NCBI GenBank assembly: GCA_018340805.1
Contig: JACMZG010001914.1
Span: forward strand, 63,877 to 127,876
Reading direction: 5' to 3'
DNA length: 64,000 nt
From: Microvelia longipes
Lineage: Eukaryota; Arthropoda; Insecta; Hemiptera; Veliidae
Shown: in pieces, positions 1 to 10,811 of the stretch
Layout: every line of letters starts with the position of its first letter
How positions within the stretch are numbered: position 1 is the first letter of the stretch
Notes under the pieces: model-generated
The model's database searches: none
What the model saw: the letters and a program-made list of their open reading frames with translations, nothing else
What the model was told of the DNA's origin: nothing
Position numbers and translations under genes: made by a program

Positions 1-480
1 ATTTCAAAAAATCGGCAAAATTCAGGGTAATATTTTTTGCCGCGAAAAGGTTAATATTTATGTTTTTTGAGACGCTGAATCGAATGAAACCGGTCCGAAG
101 TCGATACGACCACTCTAAGTGACCTAAAAATTAAAAAACCATTGTAAATTACCGAAAACCAAAATTTAGGTCGATAAAAAATAAATTTCGAGTAGGGTGT
201 CGTTTTCTATGTAATTTTGGGCGCTGAATCGAATGAAACCGGTCCGAAGTCGATACGACCACTTTAAGTTACCAAAAAGTCGAATAAACCACAAAAATTA
301 TAGAAAACCAAAATTACGGTCGTTAAAAATTAAATTTCGAGTTGGGTGTCGTTTTCAATGTTTTTTGGGCCTCTGAGTTGAATGCCAGTGGTCCGGAGTA
401 AATACGACCACTCAAACGCTGGGTACCTGGGTTCACATCCTGGAAGGGTCGATAATTTTTTATCGTTTTTTTTTTTTACT
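1..480 (+). repeat. Composite repeat family C, subrepeat module
   Basis: Three degenerate units of roughly 150 bp each contain GAATCGAATGAAACCGGTCC followed by TACGACCACTCTAAGT and a TTTCGAGT-GGGTGTCGTTTTC segment. The element is cut by the window edge. The same module recurs at about 59785-60230 and, reversed, around 29190-29290 and 29640-29700. A pol III B-box-like GGTTCACATCC is at 430-440. Confidence 0.8.
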
Positions 481-506
481 TAATATAAGTTTACAACTAG
501 AAAATC

Positions 507-1448
507 ATTCTGGCGCGGCGTTCCGCATGTCGGGCGAATTTCCTTTGGATGCGAGCACTCAAACCCAGAGTACCTGGGTTCAAATCCTAGTTGGGACAAT
601 AATTTTTTATCGTTTTTTTACCTAATATAAGTTTACAACTAGAAAATAATTCTGGCGCGGTGGTCCGCATGATGGGCGAATTTCCTTTGGATGCGTGTTT
701 CCGTGCCTTTTACATAATATAAGTTTACAACTACTAAATAAAAAATTCCGGCGCGGTGGTCCGCTGTCGGGCGAATTTCTTTTAGAATGCGTGTTTCCGT
801 GCTAAACAACCCATATCTTGCTTATGCAAGAACCATGCCCATTGCGTGGTTCCGGTTCATGCTGTCAAGCACTGCTCGTAACTCATTTTGTCTGTATTTT
901 CCAAAGGAAATGCGCTAAAACCTTTAAAGATAACTGACTAAGCTTAAAGATAAGTAACTAAGCTTTAAACTAGTGCAAATAATAGTGCGTACTTCTAATT
1001 TTAGAGGCATAGTTTTGTACAACCAACTAGATAATTATGCGCATTTCCTTTGGAAAATACAGACAAAATGAGTTACGAGCAGTGCTTGACAGCATGAACC
1101 GGAACCACGCAATGGGCATGGTTCTTGCATAAGCAAGATATGGGTTGTTTAGCACGGAAACACGCATTCTAAAAGAAATTCGCCCGACAGCGGACCACCG
1201 CGCCGGAATTTTTTATTTAGTAGTTGTAAACTTATATTATGTAAAAGGCACGGAAACACGCATCCAAAGGAAATTCGCCCATCATGCGGACCACCGCGCC
1301 AGAATTATTTTCTAGTTGTAAACTTATATTAGGTAAAAAAACGATAAAAAATTATTGTCCCAACTAGGATTTGAACCCAGGTACTCTGGGTTTGAGTGCT
1401 CGCATCCAAAGGAAATTCGCCCGACATGCGGAACGCCGCGCCAGAATT
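507..1448. repeat. Large near-perfect palindrome (2 x ~410 bp) with tRNA-like units
   Basis: The left arm, about 507-915, and right arm, about 1038-1448, are essentially exact reverse complements around a ~120-bp spacer. Each arm holds three units starting with TGGCGCGGTGGTCCGC, which fits a pol III A box. The outer unit has GGTTCAAATCC at 577-587 (B-box form) about 66 nt after its A box at 511. The units share CGGGCGAATTTCCTTTGGATG, and two are linked by AATATAAGTTTACAACTA. Confidence 0.85.
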
Positions 1449-1530
1449 ATTTCTATATATCATTATGATCACTTCACCTTCGTTTTATGCTGTGTCATTC
1501 TTGCTAGTTAATGCCTCTATAAAAAAAATG

Positions 1531-1790
1531 TGTGCTAGATAGCACAACTACACCTATAGACCGATTTTTGTAAGTTTCAACTCTGTAGTATAAATACACT
1601 GGGAGCTACGATAATAACACACACACACTTTGACACATACAGACAGACAAATATGAGAAAACCACTAATAAAGCATAAAAACACATAACGAATTATTCCG
1701 GTGAGATCCCAGTTTTCGGATTTTTTTGCAAAAGCTCTACTTTTCCTATATACCTACGGTATAAATAGGGAAACGTAGAAAACATAAAAA
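1531..1790 (+). repeat. 3' part of repeat family B-A
   Basis: It starts near AGCACAACTACACCTATAGAC and runs through GCTACGATAATAACACACACAC and CAGACAGACAA to TTTTCCTATATACCTACGG and a purine-rich end. The same module ends the fuller copies at 39495, 62265 and, reversed, 34300. Confidence 0.75.
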
Positions 1791-1799
1791 CAAAAAAAA

Positions 1800-4574
1800 A
1801 ATCATTCCTTTAGTAATAATTTCATCTGGTCAAGCTTAATAAAGGCTAAAGAATTAAATCATAATTGGAACAACTATAAAGCCAAATTTATTAGAATGTA
1901 TAATCGATTATAGGACGTTATAATTCAGAAGACCAGTTCTAGACATAATCAAAACACTAGCGACTAAAATTATATTATTATATACATAGTTTCATCGTAA
2001 TAAAGTGGGCCGAAGTATTTAGTTACAAAATATGAGACCACTCTTCCAGGTGGAGACATGATTGTGTATGAGATATACGAGATAGTGTGCGAGCTTTAAA
2101 AAGGTATAAAGTTGAGTTAAGTCGATGTTTTGAAATAGGGTACTCTTTAATTCAATATCACATGACCAAATTGCAGAAGAAGTATAAAAATAATATAAGG
2201 GTAGAATATAAGAATAAAAATTATATAAGGGTAGAATATAAGAATAAAAATAATATAACAAGTGAAAAAGGTTTATAAAAGAAGACAGCAGTCCAAATAT
2301 AGTTGAAAAACAACTACCGAGCTTTCAACCAGGGATCCTGGTCGTCATCAGGGTAAATAGATGAATTTGATAGATAGTATTAAAACATAAACAATAAGAT
2401 TATAAACATTAAACTAAATAAACCAACAAATAAACAATATCAAATAATGTAAGAGAAAACAACAAAAGATAAATCATTTTTCACTTGTTAATTTTTTTAC
2501 AGCCGCAGCCATACTTACCGTTTTGATACAAAACTAAGTGTAATCGTTTGTTACATGAATAAATATACTTGTACGAATTTTCAACTCAATGGAATTATTT
2601 ATCGAATTCAATTGATGAATTTGAATGAGTTAAATTCAATTGAGTTGAAAATTCGTGACAACAAGGCCTAAAGATTGCTTTTTGTATCAAGTATCATCTC
2701 AATAGAAAACACTTAGAGCAACAATGATAACAGACACACACCAAGTGGGACAAAGTAACATTATTGTTAATGACTGCAATACTATAGACTTAATAGAAAT
2801 CAGGAGGAGTTAAACTTAATTGGAGAAAATTATTATTTTTATTAAGTATTGATTTATAAATATAACAATCTCAAATAATGTTCATGAAAACCTTTCTACC
2901 TCTATACTTCGTATTTCTTAACATCTATATCACTTTACTTAGATAAAATACATAGTGTTAAGTCATGCTGCTACCTAGTGAACTTGGCCTCTTGAACTTT
3001 CCAATGAAGTCGGTCAAAGTTACTCAAAACCAGTATTGAGTTTTGTCTAGAACTTATATCTGTTGTTTATTAGCTCACAAGTTTGAAGACTTGTTTTATG
3101 ATGTAATAAAAACTGGACACTTCCAGAGACTTCAAAAAATATCAATTCTCCATAGAAATAAATAAATTTTGATTTCGTTAATATCGTCCGCGTCATTTTA
3201 AATTATTATATACATTTTAAAAACTTAAATTTGTTAATACAAAATTCATTAATAAGTCTTAAGTTTAAAAATGTATCGATTAACAATCATATTTTTGTAT
3301 AAGACTTAAACCATTAGGCTGCCTTTTTTGGGCAGCTATTGAGTGACATATTTAAATCTAAAAGGCATTTGTATACCGCATGTAAGTACTTTAAAACTTA
3401 TTTGTTATTACTTTGAGAACAAGTTAAACTAGTTTAGTTTTTTTCTTAAAATTTTATGTAATTTTCTCTTTCACTTCTTCCATCCTTCCTGTTTGTAATA
3501 ATTCGGTCATTAGACTTTATTAAAAGGAAGAGTAATTTCTACATTTTTGCATTTTGCATTTACAACGGAAAATCCATTTTTGTAAAATGGATTTAATTTG
3601 TTATCGTTAGGAGAAGATAAAATCAGTGGCCATTTTAAGGCAGCCGCTCAGAAGTATACATACTACTTTTTATAACATGATGTTCTATTCAGCTCAGAAT
3701 AGAACATCATACCAAATTTTCAAAACAATCGGCATGGGTGACCAAACATCCTCCTGCCTGACTGGACTGGAATGGTCCCTAAGGTATAGGGAAAGTATTA
3801 GTTTATAAATCGTATGCGGTATCCCTGGAACATTTTCTTTACCACTTTAGACAGTAAAAGCATCCATTTTATTTCCAACGCTTATCCAAAAAAGAATATA
3901 TTGCATTCCCGTATCTTTTAATGAGTCCTATCCCGGTTTCAATTTTTGAAAAATGTTTTGTTTAAGCCTAATTACGTAATAGGGCTCGATAAAAAAAATA
4001 TGTGGAATAACCTATTATTCAAGGTTCAAGGTCATAAACTGTTCTTTCTTTACTTTTCCTCATTTTCTTCTATTTTTTGACTCATGATTTACAAAACTCG
4101 AATTATAACACTCTTAATTAGTTTAAAATTATATAGTTAATTAAATGGATTCCATCATATAAAACCGATTATATAACGGTTACGAATGTAACAACTTTTT
4201 TACACTTATATATATTCTTCAGTTTTTCTTCTGTTATCCATTCTTAGATATCGTTCTGTTCCTTTCATGTTTCCTGCAGTTTTCCAGGACGCAAAGCAAT
4301 AGCTGGATCATTGGTCGTCTAGTTCATGGCCAGCAAGAAGCTCAATAACCCCTCAACTAAAGTTTAATCAAGTCGAAGTTGGTTAGATTTCTGGGTGAGA
4401 CAAAATTTGCTCCTCTTGCTTAGTCGGTTATAATAATATAACCTTAAAGGAATAAAATAAAAAGTTCCTTTGAAAGAGGGTTCTTACGACTACAACCAAT
4501 TGCAATGAGAGATTGTGCCTTCATATCTTTAATTATAGGTTTTAGGAAATCTTCATCAGTAAATTATGTTTTTG
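1800..4574. other. Upstream region without recognised gene
   Basis: AT-rich. It contains a 37-bp unit (GGGTAGAATATAAGAATAAA core) twice at about 2177-2260. A small element at 2573-2656 has 18-bp inverted ends (ACGAATTTTCAACTCAAT). A 14-bp perfect stem with 6-nt loop lies at 3677-3710. The short open frames here are not supported as genes. The desaturase promoter may lie in this stretch. Confidence 0.6.
2573..2656. repeat. 84-bp element with 18-bp perfect terminal inverted repeats
   Basis: ACGAATTTTCAACTCAAT at 2573-2590 is the exact reverse complement of 2639-2656. The middle is also palindromic in part (GAATTCAATTGATGAATTTG). It is probably a tiny MITE or a folded remnant; no second copy was noticed. 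Confidence 0.6.
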
Positions 4575-4610
4575 TTTTACTGATAATTTGTTTTTATTTG
4601 TTTGTTTCAG
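4575..4610 (+). promoter_or_regulatory. Splice acceptor region before the desaturase start exon
   Basis: A T-rich tract ending in TTTGTTTCAG lies just before the 18-nt leader and ATG. It marks the 3' end of a 5' UTR intron. The promoter and first exon would be upstream, perhaps outside the window. No convincing TATA/initiator pair was found between 1.8 and 4.6 kb. Confidence 0.6.
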
Positions 4611-4899
4611 ATCTTATAGAGTACAAAAATGGCACCAAATTTAACGGGCCCAGCCACGGGTCTGTTTTTAGCCGAAGCCGAAGTTCTACCAAACAAACAA
4701 CAACAAAAAATAGACACAAAACCAATATTAAAGCGAACAGCGGAGCCTGTCAAGCAGGACAATAAAGAAAAACCATATGTATATAAAGTAGAATTAGTAT
4801 GGAGAAATGTCATAGCCATGTCGTATTTACATCTAGGTTGCCTCTACGGGACTTACTTAGTACTCACCGGTCAATGTAAATTCGCAACTTTTTTCTTTG
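4611..4899 (+). CDS. Desaturase coding exon 1 with 18 nt of 5' UTR
   Basis: An AG acceptor with a long T-rich tract ends at 4610, so the exon probably begins at 4611 and the ATG at 4629 (context AAAATGG) follows 18 nt of leader. This implies at least one non-coding exon upstream, which is common in insect desaturases but which I could not locate. The ATG gives the family-typical MAPN start. The exon encodes a polar Gln/Lys-rich N-terminus of about 50 residues, then VWRNVIAMSYLHLG and the first membrane span. The donor is G|GTAAGT at 4899/4900, leaving one base of a codon. Confidence 0.9.
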
Positions 4900-7800
4900 G
4901 TAAGTTATCGTACCTCTTTTCTAATATTTAATTATCTTTGTTTCCCTTGGATAACCAAGGGATTAATATTATCCCTTAAATAATATTTAAGGGATAATAT
5001 TATTTTAAATAATATTAAAATTTATTAATATAATATTTAAATATTAAATAATATTACCCCTTTCTAATAGTTTAAAAAATTACATCGCCAATTTTTAATA
5101 ATGATACCGAGTTACCATTATTTCTTAAGGAATCTTAAAAAATGTTGCAATCTCCTATTAAGTATGAATTTGTCTCTTTGACTCCATCGCAAATATAATA
5201 ACGATGACTTTTTTTTCTATAAGAAAGTAATATAATGTTAATTACAAGTTTATTTTATTATATATAGATTCTGAAGATGCCTACAAAGATAGGTGAAAAA
5301 ATATAATTTACTAAATAAGTTTTAGGGTACCTCAGAATTTTTCCTTATCATTTCAGATTCAATACTCTCATACTCACGACTTCGAGCTCACTATTTATTT
5401 ATATTTAATTGTCCGCATTCAAATACATGATAAATTCAAGAACAAATCAGTATAATGTGTATAATTATTATATATTATCAAAACATTATCATTTCCTCAT
5501 AAAGCCTTCAAAAGAGTAAAAACTTCATCAATTAATTTATAAATTTATAGAATCCAATCGAATAACATAATGGAAGTTATGGCAATCAAATATATATCAC
5601 AACAAATGCCCAGGATGCTGGCTATTATTCTACCAAGGAGGTTTTTCTAAATGTGGAAATCAAAATTGGCATCGAACGGAATGTTTCATTCCTTCTCATT
5701 GGCTTTTTCCGAGATCATATCCTAGGACCTTTTATTAAAATTTGACTGGTTATCTTCTTATCTGTGTTCTATATTTTCCAGCATTTATGTACGCCTGGTG
5801 GGCTGGTACTGGTATTACAGGAGGAGCACATAGATTGTGGGCACATAAATCATATAAAGCAAGATGGCCACTACGAGTATTCCTAGGATTAGCACAAACT
5901 GCTGCATTCCAGAACCACATTTACGAGTGGGTTCGGGACCACAGAGTACATCATAAGTTCTGTGATACAGACGCTGACCCACATAACTCCAAGAGGGGGT
6001 TCTTCTTCTCCCACGTTGGCTGGCTCATGTGCAAGAAGCACAGGGATGTCATTGAGAAGGGAAAAACTATCGACATGTCCGATCTGGAGAAAGACTGGGT
6101 TGTAATGTTCCAAAAGAAGTAAGCATATCAGCTAACACTGATTTAAAAATTATTTTTTTTGAACTATTTACTAATCAGCTAGTTTTTATGATAAAAAGAT
6201 TGTGATTGAATCTTCCACGCCAAGTGGCGGAATATATTTTAAAATCTAAAATATTGTATTCATGGCATTCCAATAACGTGCGTCATGGACGTCATGTCCG
6301 ACATTCTTGAACATACTTTCAACTGGTAAGCTAAACATTGAATTTATTAAAGAAATAATCTAAAATTTCATAGTGAACACAGATTTTTTTAATTTTATTT
6401 TCCTAGCTTTCTTAGATATTTAAGAATAACTGCACTCAAAAATTAGGTTAACTTCTTTGGTAATCAGATACCAAAGAAGCTCGTCCAATTACGCGTGTCC
6501 ATTAGCTCGTCTAATTGCGCTAATCAATAAAAAATGAGTTCCAACATGACCATGATCCTCTTGATATCTAATAATCTATCTTGGAAGATTGATCTTCCGA
6601 GGTCTACTTTCAAACGCTTTCTTGTATTTAATCTAAAGATTAAATATTTACAGATTATTTATTTAAATATTTAAGAGTAATTATTTAGTGGGACTAAAGT
6701 CCCGTTAATGTTAATTGATTCCTAAGCATCAATACGTTATATCAATAACATTATTAAAATAAGTCAAAATATATGCGCTGAAACAATAAATCGATAGAGC
6801 GAAATTTTTCGCTGTGAGTGTGAAAGAAAAAAAGCCGAAGTTCTACCAAACAAACAACAACAAAAATTAGACACAAAACCAATATTAAAGCGAACAGCGG
6901 AGCCTGTCAAGCAGGACAATAAAGAAAAACCATATGTATATAAAGTAGAATTAGTTTGGAGAAATGTCAATGAAACAAGATTTTTTTTAATCATTAAATA
7001 GTAAACATTTGGTCAATGGGAGTAAAAGTATTTAAAGTATAATTTAGTTAGGTGTATAAATAATTTTTTTTGAGGTAGTACGTAATTGAGCACTTTATTG
7101 GAACGTTTTTAGGATGAGAAGCCAATCATTATTGTTATAGGAGGTTATTTAGTACTTTTCACCACCGAGGACAATAATGAATGTAAAAAAACTCCTAGGA
7201 CGTAAAAGTAATTCATATATTGCCACCATTACTGTAATGTAGCGTGTGCAAAAAAACAATCTGTGTAAAACCTTCATGAGGTTTCTTTAAAAACGTTCAT
7301 TTTGTTTCTGTTTTTGTTCGTAGATTAATTTTTTTTCGTTTTTAAAAGGTGTTCTAATTGACAATTTTTGTGTGTTTATTTGTAAAGCTTTTACATTTTT
7401 GAGTAAAAGTGTGAAGCTATGGATGAATTCAATGAAGACAATAATATGGAGTTAATTGGACGTTTGTTTTTTATTTCAATTAAGTATATAGCGCAGTTTA
7501 TTTAATGAGTGCTACCTCAAAAAAAAAATAGTGTATGCCATCCGGCTGAGAATGTCTTTATGTCTTGGCAATTTTTCCCGACTCGCTTCGCTCGTCGGTA
7601 AATCTAATTGCCGTGACACAAAGACACACTTCTCAGCCTTATGGCATAAATATCTATTTATTTTTTTAATTTTAACGATACCATTCAATCCAAGCCTTCT
7701 ATCCATCGCTCCACCCATTTAAACATCGCTTTAACGAGCAAATATCACTTTTAACCCATTGATTTTTACTCTTTCTTTTAATAGCCATGGAATTTTGTTT

Positions 7801-10800
7801 AATTAGACATGTGATAAACAACAGGTGGTGATTCTACAGCTAAAATCTTTACCTGTTGCTGACTACATGCCCATTACACAAATTGTGTGGACACACCCCA
7901 CTTTATTATGCTCTAAACTATAGCTTTTATTTATTGAATCAATGAGTGCACAAGTGGGATCAGTAGATCTTCTGAACGCTATATTGTTTTTGTATTTTGT
8001 CGACAGATACTACGCATGGTTAGTTATGCTGTTTTGCTTCCTTATTCCAAGTATCGTCCCATGGTATTTCTGGGGTGAAGACGGCTGGGTATCATACTGG
8101 GTAGCAGGTTTAATGAGATACACTCTATCACTCAACATGACATGGCTGGTCAATAGTGCTGCTCATATGTGGGGTGATAAGCCTTATGATAAGTAAGTTT
8201 ATATTGATTTGTACATCTACGATGAATAAATAGTTTTATTACATCTAAAATATTTTAAGAATAATAATTAATTTATATAGATAATAAATTTGTATATCTA
8301 TTCTAACAATATTAATTAACACCTCCGATAAGCAACACTTTTTAACGTAATAACTAAATTAACCTATATAACTGGTTTACGAACAACTAGATACTCGAAT
8401 GAGACTGGATAAAATTAGAACAATTTTTCAAGAAGATGCAGAAGATCTTGTCGCTCTTCTTGAGTTACGCGAACAAGTTTTTTTGTCAGGTTATTTTAGC
8501 TTTTGTCTTCGTATTGTTATTAAAAATTCATTTAATACTCTTATTTTAATATCTAAAATATTATACAGGCAATAAATTAAGGTAGATTTTATATACTTCG
8601 TTCGCACACGGGGTTTGGAAGGAAGTTTAACCCCCTTGAGGGTTCAACCCTAACTGTTCTCAGGAAATGGGTTGAACACGGGGTTTAACCCTCACCTTTT
8701 TTAACCTAAAGTTTAGAGAGTGTTAGGATTAAACCCCGTGTTAATACCGTTCACACAACAACTGCCGGGGGTTAAACCCCCAGCCAAGCCATGCGTGCGA
8801 ACGAAGTTATAAATATACTTGGAGCCAGAGATACTTTAGCAAAAGTAACTTTTACCACCTCAATTGGTTAGGAAGCCTTAAGTTAAACATAGTTTTCTAA
8901 TCCCTTTTAAATACTTTCTATACATTCTTCTTAACTATTTGATCAAAAAACCTAATTTTGTACCTAAGAAATTTACTATTGTAACCTCAACCGAATATTC
9001 ATTGACTTGTCACTTAACACAGTGATAGCTCAGTGAAGACCTGTTCGATATTTTTTCTTGAAGTTAGTGTGCAATGATTATCCTAATTTCTACTTAAAAG
9101 TGAAATTCCTGCATTTTGTCGTTCCAACTGGAGAATTTACCGAAAAGCAATTAAGGTATGTGCCGATTAATAGCGAGTGTTTTCATGCTTTAAATCATTG
9201 TGTGCTACAAATGGTTCTCCTGAGTGTGCTTTATTCGGCTTCATTCAATTAGAATAACTTTAATGTTGCTCGGAAATTTCAACGCTTTCTGGTGATGGTA
9301 TTTTGTTATGGGAATGGATATATATATTCATCTACAGTCATAAGGTGTACTCATTTAAATATACTGGTTTTAGTTTTGTCATCTCAAATAAGCAAGACGC
9401 TCACAAAAAGTTTATTCCTAAATAATATGATTGTTTGCTCATCTCATATGTTTTAGTGTGGGTGCTCACTGAAAAAGTTGAAAATTTAACTAAAAACATT
9501 TACACAGGGCACCCAAAAATCGATTGCCAAACGAACTTTTACTACGTAAGCACAGTGTATTAACTGGTGATTGTATTCCATACGCATTTATACGATCCGG
9601 TTCTTGCACCGTATTTCTTAAGTCGATCGAGTTAGATTACGGATCCCGCTAAACATCGCGTCTTTTATTGTGAATGTTAATTTAGGTTATAAGGAAGTTT
9701 AAAACAAAAATATATTTAATTAAATTGTGATTTCTTAGCATAATAATAAAGCAACCTAAAAAAAATAATATTTGAAAAGTTATTTGATGAAAAACGGTAA
9801 TATAAAAGTGAATCAATAGTTCGTGGACAAGGTTCAAATACGATCGCCTTTCAAGGTACATTCAGCGTATCGGGGGATGTAGATTCCATATCCCTGGTAC
9901 TAGCGGATCTGACTGAATACCCTTCGCATGGTTTTTATAGCGAATTGAACCGTATTTAACAAGCGTACTTAATACTGGATCTAGGATACTGAGTGAAATA
10001 ACGGGGTTAATTTCATAAACTCTGACCTTTAGGTCAGCTAAAGTTGAGAGGGTTAGGAGAGAAAGATCACTAATGAAAATGGCCAGAAGTTGATTGAGCG
10101 AATTGTTCAAAACTAATCTTTCGGTTTTTACAAATTTACTTTAGAAAGAATTATGTATTATGTCTCTTCATTATAATTATGTATCTTCAAAGAGTTTTGA
10201 AGATTCTCTTGACTAAACCCATAGTCATAAATCTTTGACGCCAACATGGTAAAGACTATTTTAATGGTGTTCACCACATAAAGATTTAAGATTTGTAGTC
10301 AATGTAAAGAATAAAATGCATTACCATCCGTTTCACTTATCATATGGTTTTTGGAGTCTTGCATATCATATTGCTTCGCCTCTTAATAAATCCCGCTGAA
10401 TTATTTTATTTTTTGTTTGATTTTTCTTTTAGGAATTTATCATCAGTTGAATCTCTAACCGTTGGAATTGCTGCATTCGGTGAAGGTTGGCATAACTATC
10501 ACCACGCTTTTCCTTGGGATTTCAAAGCCTCAGAATACAGACGAATCAACACCACCACTTATTTCTTGAAATTTATGGCCAAATTAGGTTTGGCTTACGA
10601 TATGAAAGAGGCATCTGATGAGATGGTTAGGAAGCGAGCTTTAAGGTCTGGAGATGGATCTTGGCCACAGCTCCACCCTGAGAGGAAGAACAACAATAAC
10701 GAAACCGAAGAGAAGAACCATCACGATGGAGAGTTATGGGGATGGGACGATAAGGACATGACGTCGGAGGATAGAAATCTAGTTAATATTAGTTATAAGA

Positions 10801-10811
10801 AGACAGAATAA
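4629..10811 (+). CDS. Acyl-CoA delta-9-type fatty acid desaturase, proximal-last-exon form (4 coding exons)
   Basis: Joined exons 4629-4899, 5782-6118, 8007-8192 and 10433-10811 encode 390 residues ending in TAA. The family is ER-membrane di-iron desaturases that put a cis double bond into fatty acyl-CoA using cytochrome b5. Seen: histidine box 1 HRLWAH (about residues 107-112), box 2 HRVHH (144-148), the conserved NSAAH (252-256) and box 3 HNYHH (285-289). Hydrophobic segments lie at about 61-80, 86-98 and 205-224, with another before NSAAH. The end carries WGWDDKDM and a C-terminal KKTE that fits a KKXX ER-retrieval signal. Introns are GT/AG, and the split codons join to give the residues expected for the family (Ala91, Lys203, Lys265). 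Insect desaturases are usually near 350-380 residues, so this is slightly long because of an Asn/Glu/His-rich insert before the WGWDD block. Exact regioselectivity cannot be read from sequence. Confidence 0.93.
4900..5781 (+). other. Desaturase intron 1
   Basis: 882 bp, GT/AG. Near its start (about 4938-5050) are several nested inverted repeats built on a TTAAGGGATAATATTA unit. A 58-codon open stretch without a good start lies at about 5570-5745; it matches no family I recognise and is probably chance. Confidence 0.85.
5782..6118 (+). CDS. Desaturase coding exon 2 (histidine boxes 1 and 2)
   Basis: The acceptor TTTTCCAG ends at 5781 and the donor AA|GTAAGC begins at 6119. The exon carries GTGITGGAHRLWAH, an AFQNHIYEWVRDHRVHH stretch, DTDADPHN and RGFFFSHVGWL, which are all core desaturase blocks holding iron ligands of boxes 1 and 2. 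The segment ends in VMFQK, where family members continue with KYY, exactly as exon 3 does. The apparent open frame extends left to about 5742 and right into TAA at 6120, but both ends are intronic. Confidence 0.92.
6834..6969 (+). pseudogene. Partial duplicate of desaturase exon 1 inside intron 2
   Basis: 136 bp match exon 1 positions 4677-4812 with only two differences that I can see: A4710 to T6867 (Ile to Leu) and A4799 to T6956 (silent). It starts in the exon (AEVLPNK) and stops inside VWRNV, so it lacks the start codon, the membrane span and the donor of the real exon. No good acceptor/donor pair flanks it. The frame runs on for about 11 codons into intron sequence and stops. It is probably a recent local duplication or an assembly artefact; use as an exon is unlikely. 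Confidence 0.85.
7534..7648. repeat. Short foldback (MITE-like) in intron 2
   Basis: The left arm begins TATGCCATCCGGCTGAGAA and the right arm, read on the other strand, begins TATGCCATAAGGCTGAGAA. The arms stay similar inward through TGTCTTTGTGTC and GGCAATT. The centre holds GACTCGCTTCGCTCGTC, a motif also found in the B-A repeat family elsewhere in this window. Confidence 0.7.
8007..8192 (+). CDS. Desaturase coding exon 3 (membrane spans 3-4, NSAAH)
   Basis: The acceptor GTCGACAG ends at 8006 and the donor AA|GTAAGT begins at 8193. It encodes YYAWLVMLFCFLIPSIVPWY, a turn with WGEDGW, a second hydrophobic stretch, and TWLVNSAAHMWGDKPYDK. Asn and His of NSAAH are conserved near the metal site in the family. 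The last codon is split after AA. Both candidate downstream exons supply G, giving Lys followed by Asn, so either can be joined in frame. Confidence 0.92.
8193..10432 (+). other. Desaturase intron 3 (short version)
   Basis: 2240 bp to exon 4a. If exon 4b is used, the intron would run to 16685 (8493 bp) and include exon 4a. It holds a TIR MITE at 8595-8807. An open frame on the other strand at 9862-10110 matches nothing I know. Confidence 0.8.
8595..8807. mobile_element. 213-bp MITE with 13-bp terminal inverted repeats
   Basis: The left end ACTTCGTTCGCAC and right end GTGCGAACGAAGT are perfect inverted repeats. Inside, blocks around CGGGGTTTAACCC and GGTTAAACCCC repeat in both orientations. 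The flanks are TAT on each side, consistent with a 3-bp target duplication, although the AT-rich context makes this weak. It has no coding capacity. The superfamily is not determined. Confidence 0.75.
10433..10811 (+). CDS. Desaturase last exon, proximal copy (4a)
   Basis: The acceptor is TTTTTCTTTTAG ending at 10432, and the stop TAA is at 10809-10811. The exon encodes the KNLSSVESLTVG lead-in, GEGWHNYHH (box 3), FPWDFKASEY, the AKLGLAYDMKEAS block, a low-complexity insert rich in Asn, Glu and His, then WGWDDKDM and a KKTE end. Candidate polyadenylation signals downstream are ATTAAA at 10958-10963 and AATAAA at 11138-11143 and 11264-11269. It shares about two thirds of its first ~68 residues with the distal copy at 16686, and its tail is about 15 residues longer. 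Confidence 0.92.

Larger units (their letters stand above)
6119..8006 (+). other. Desaturase intron 2
   Basis: 1888 bp, GT/AG. It contains the exon-1 fragment at 6834-6969 and a foldback at 7534-7648. The rest is AT-rich with nothing recognisable. Confidence 0.85.

Noticed and set aside
3677..3710. Possible microRNA hairpin
   Set aside because: The stem is only 14 bp with no extension into the flanks, too short for a precursor.
4505..4765. 86-codon frame overlapping desaturase exon 1 in another frame
   Set aside because: It is a shadow of the real exon and runs through the splice acceptor. The same holds for the - strand frames at 4607-4819, 5889-6113 and 6764-6994.
5570..5745. 58-codon open stretch in desaturase intron 1
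   Set aside because: No start codon in good context, no splice pair that keeps the desaturase frame, and the family needs nothing inserted at this point.
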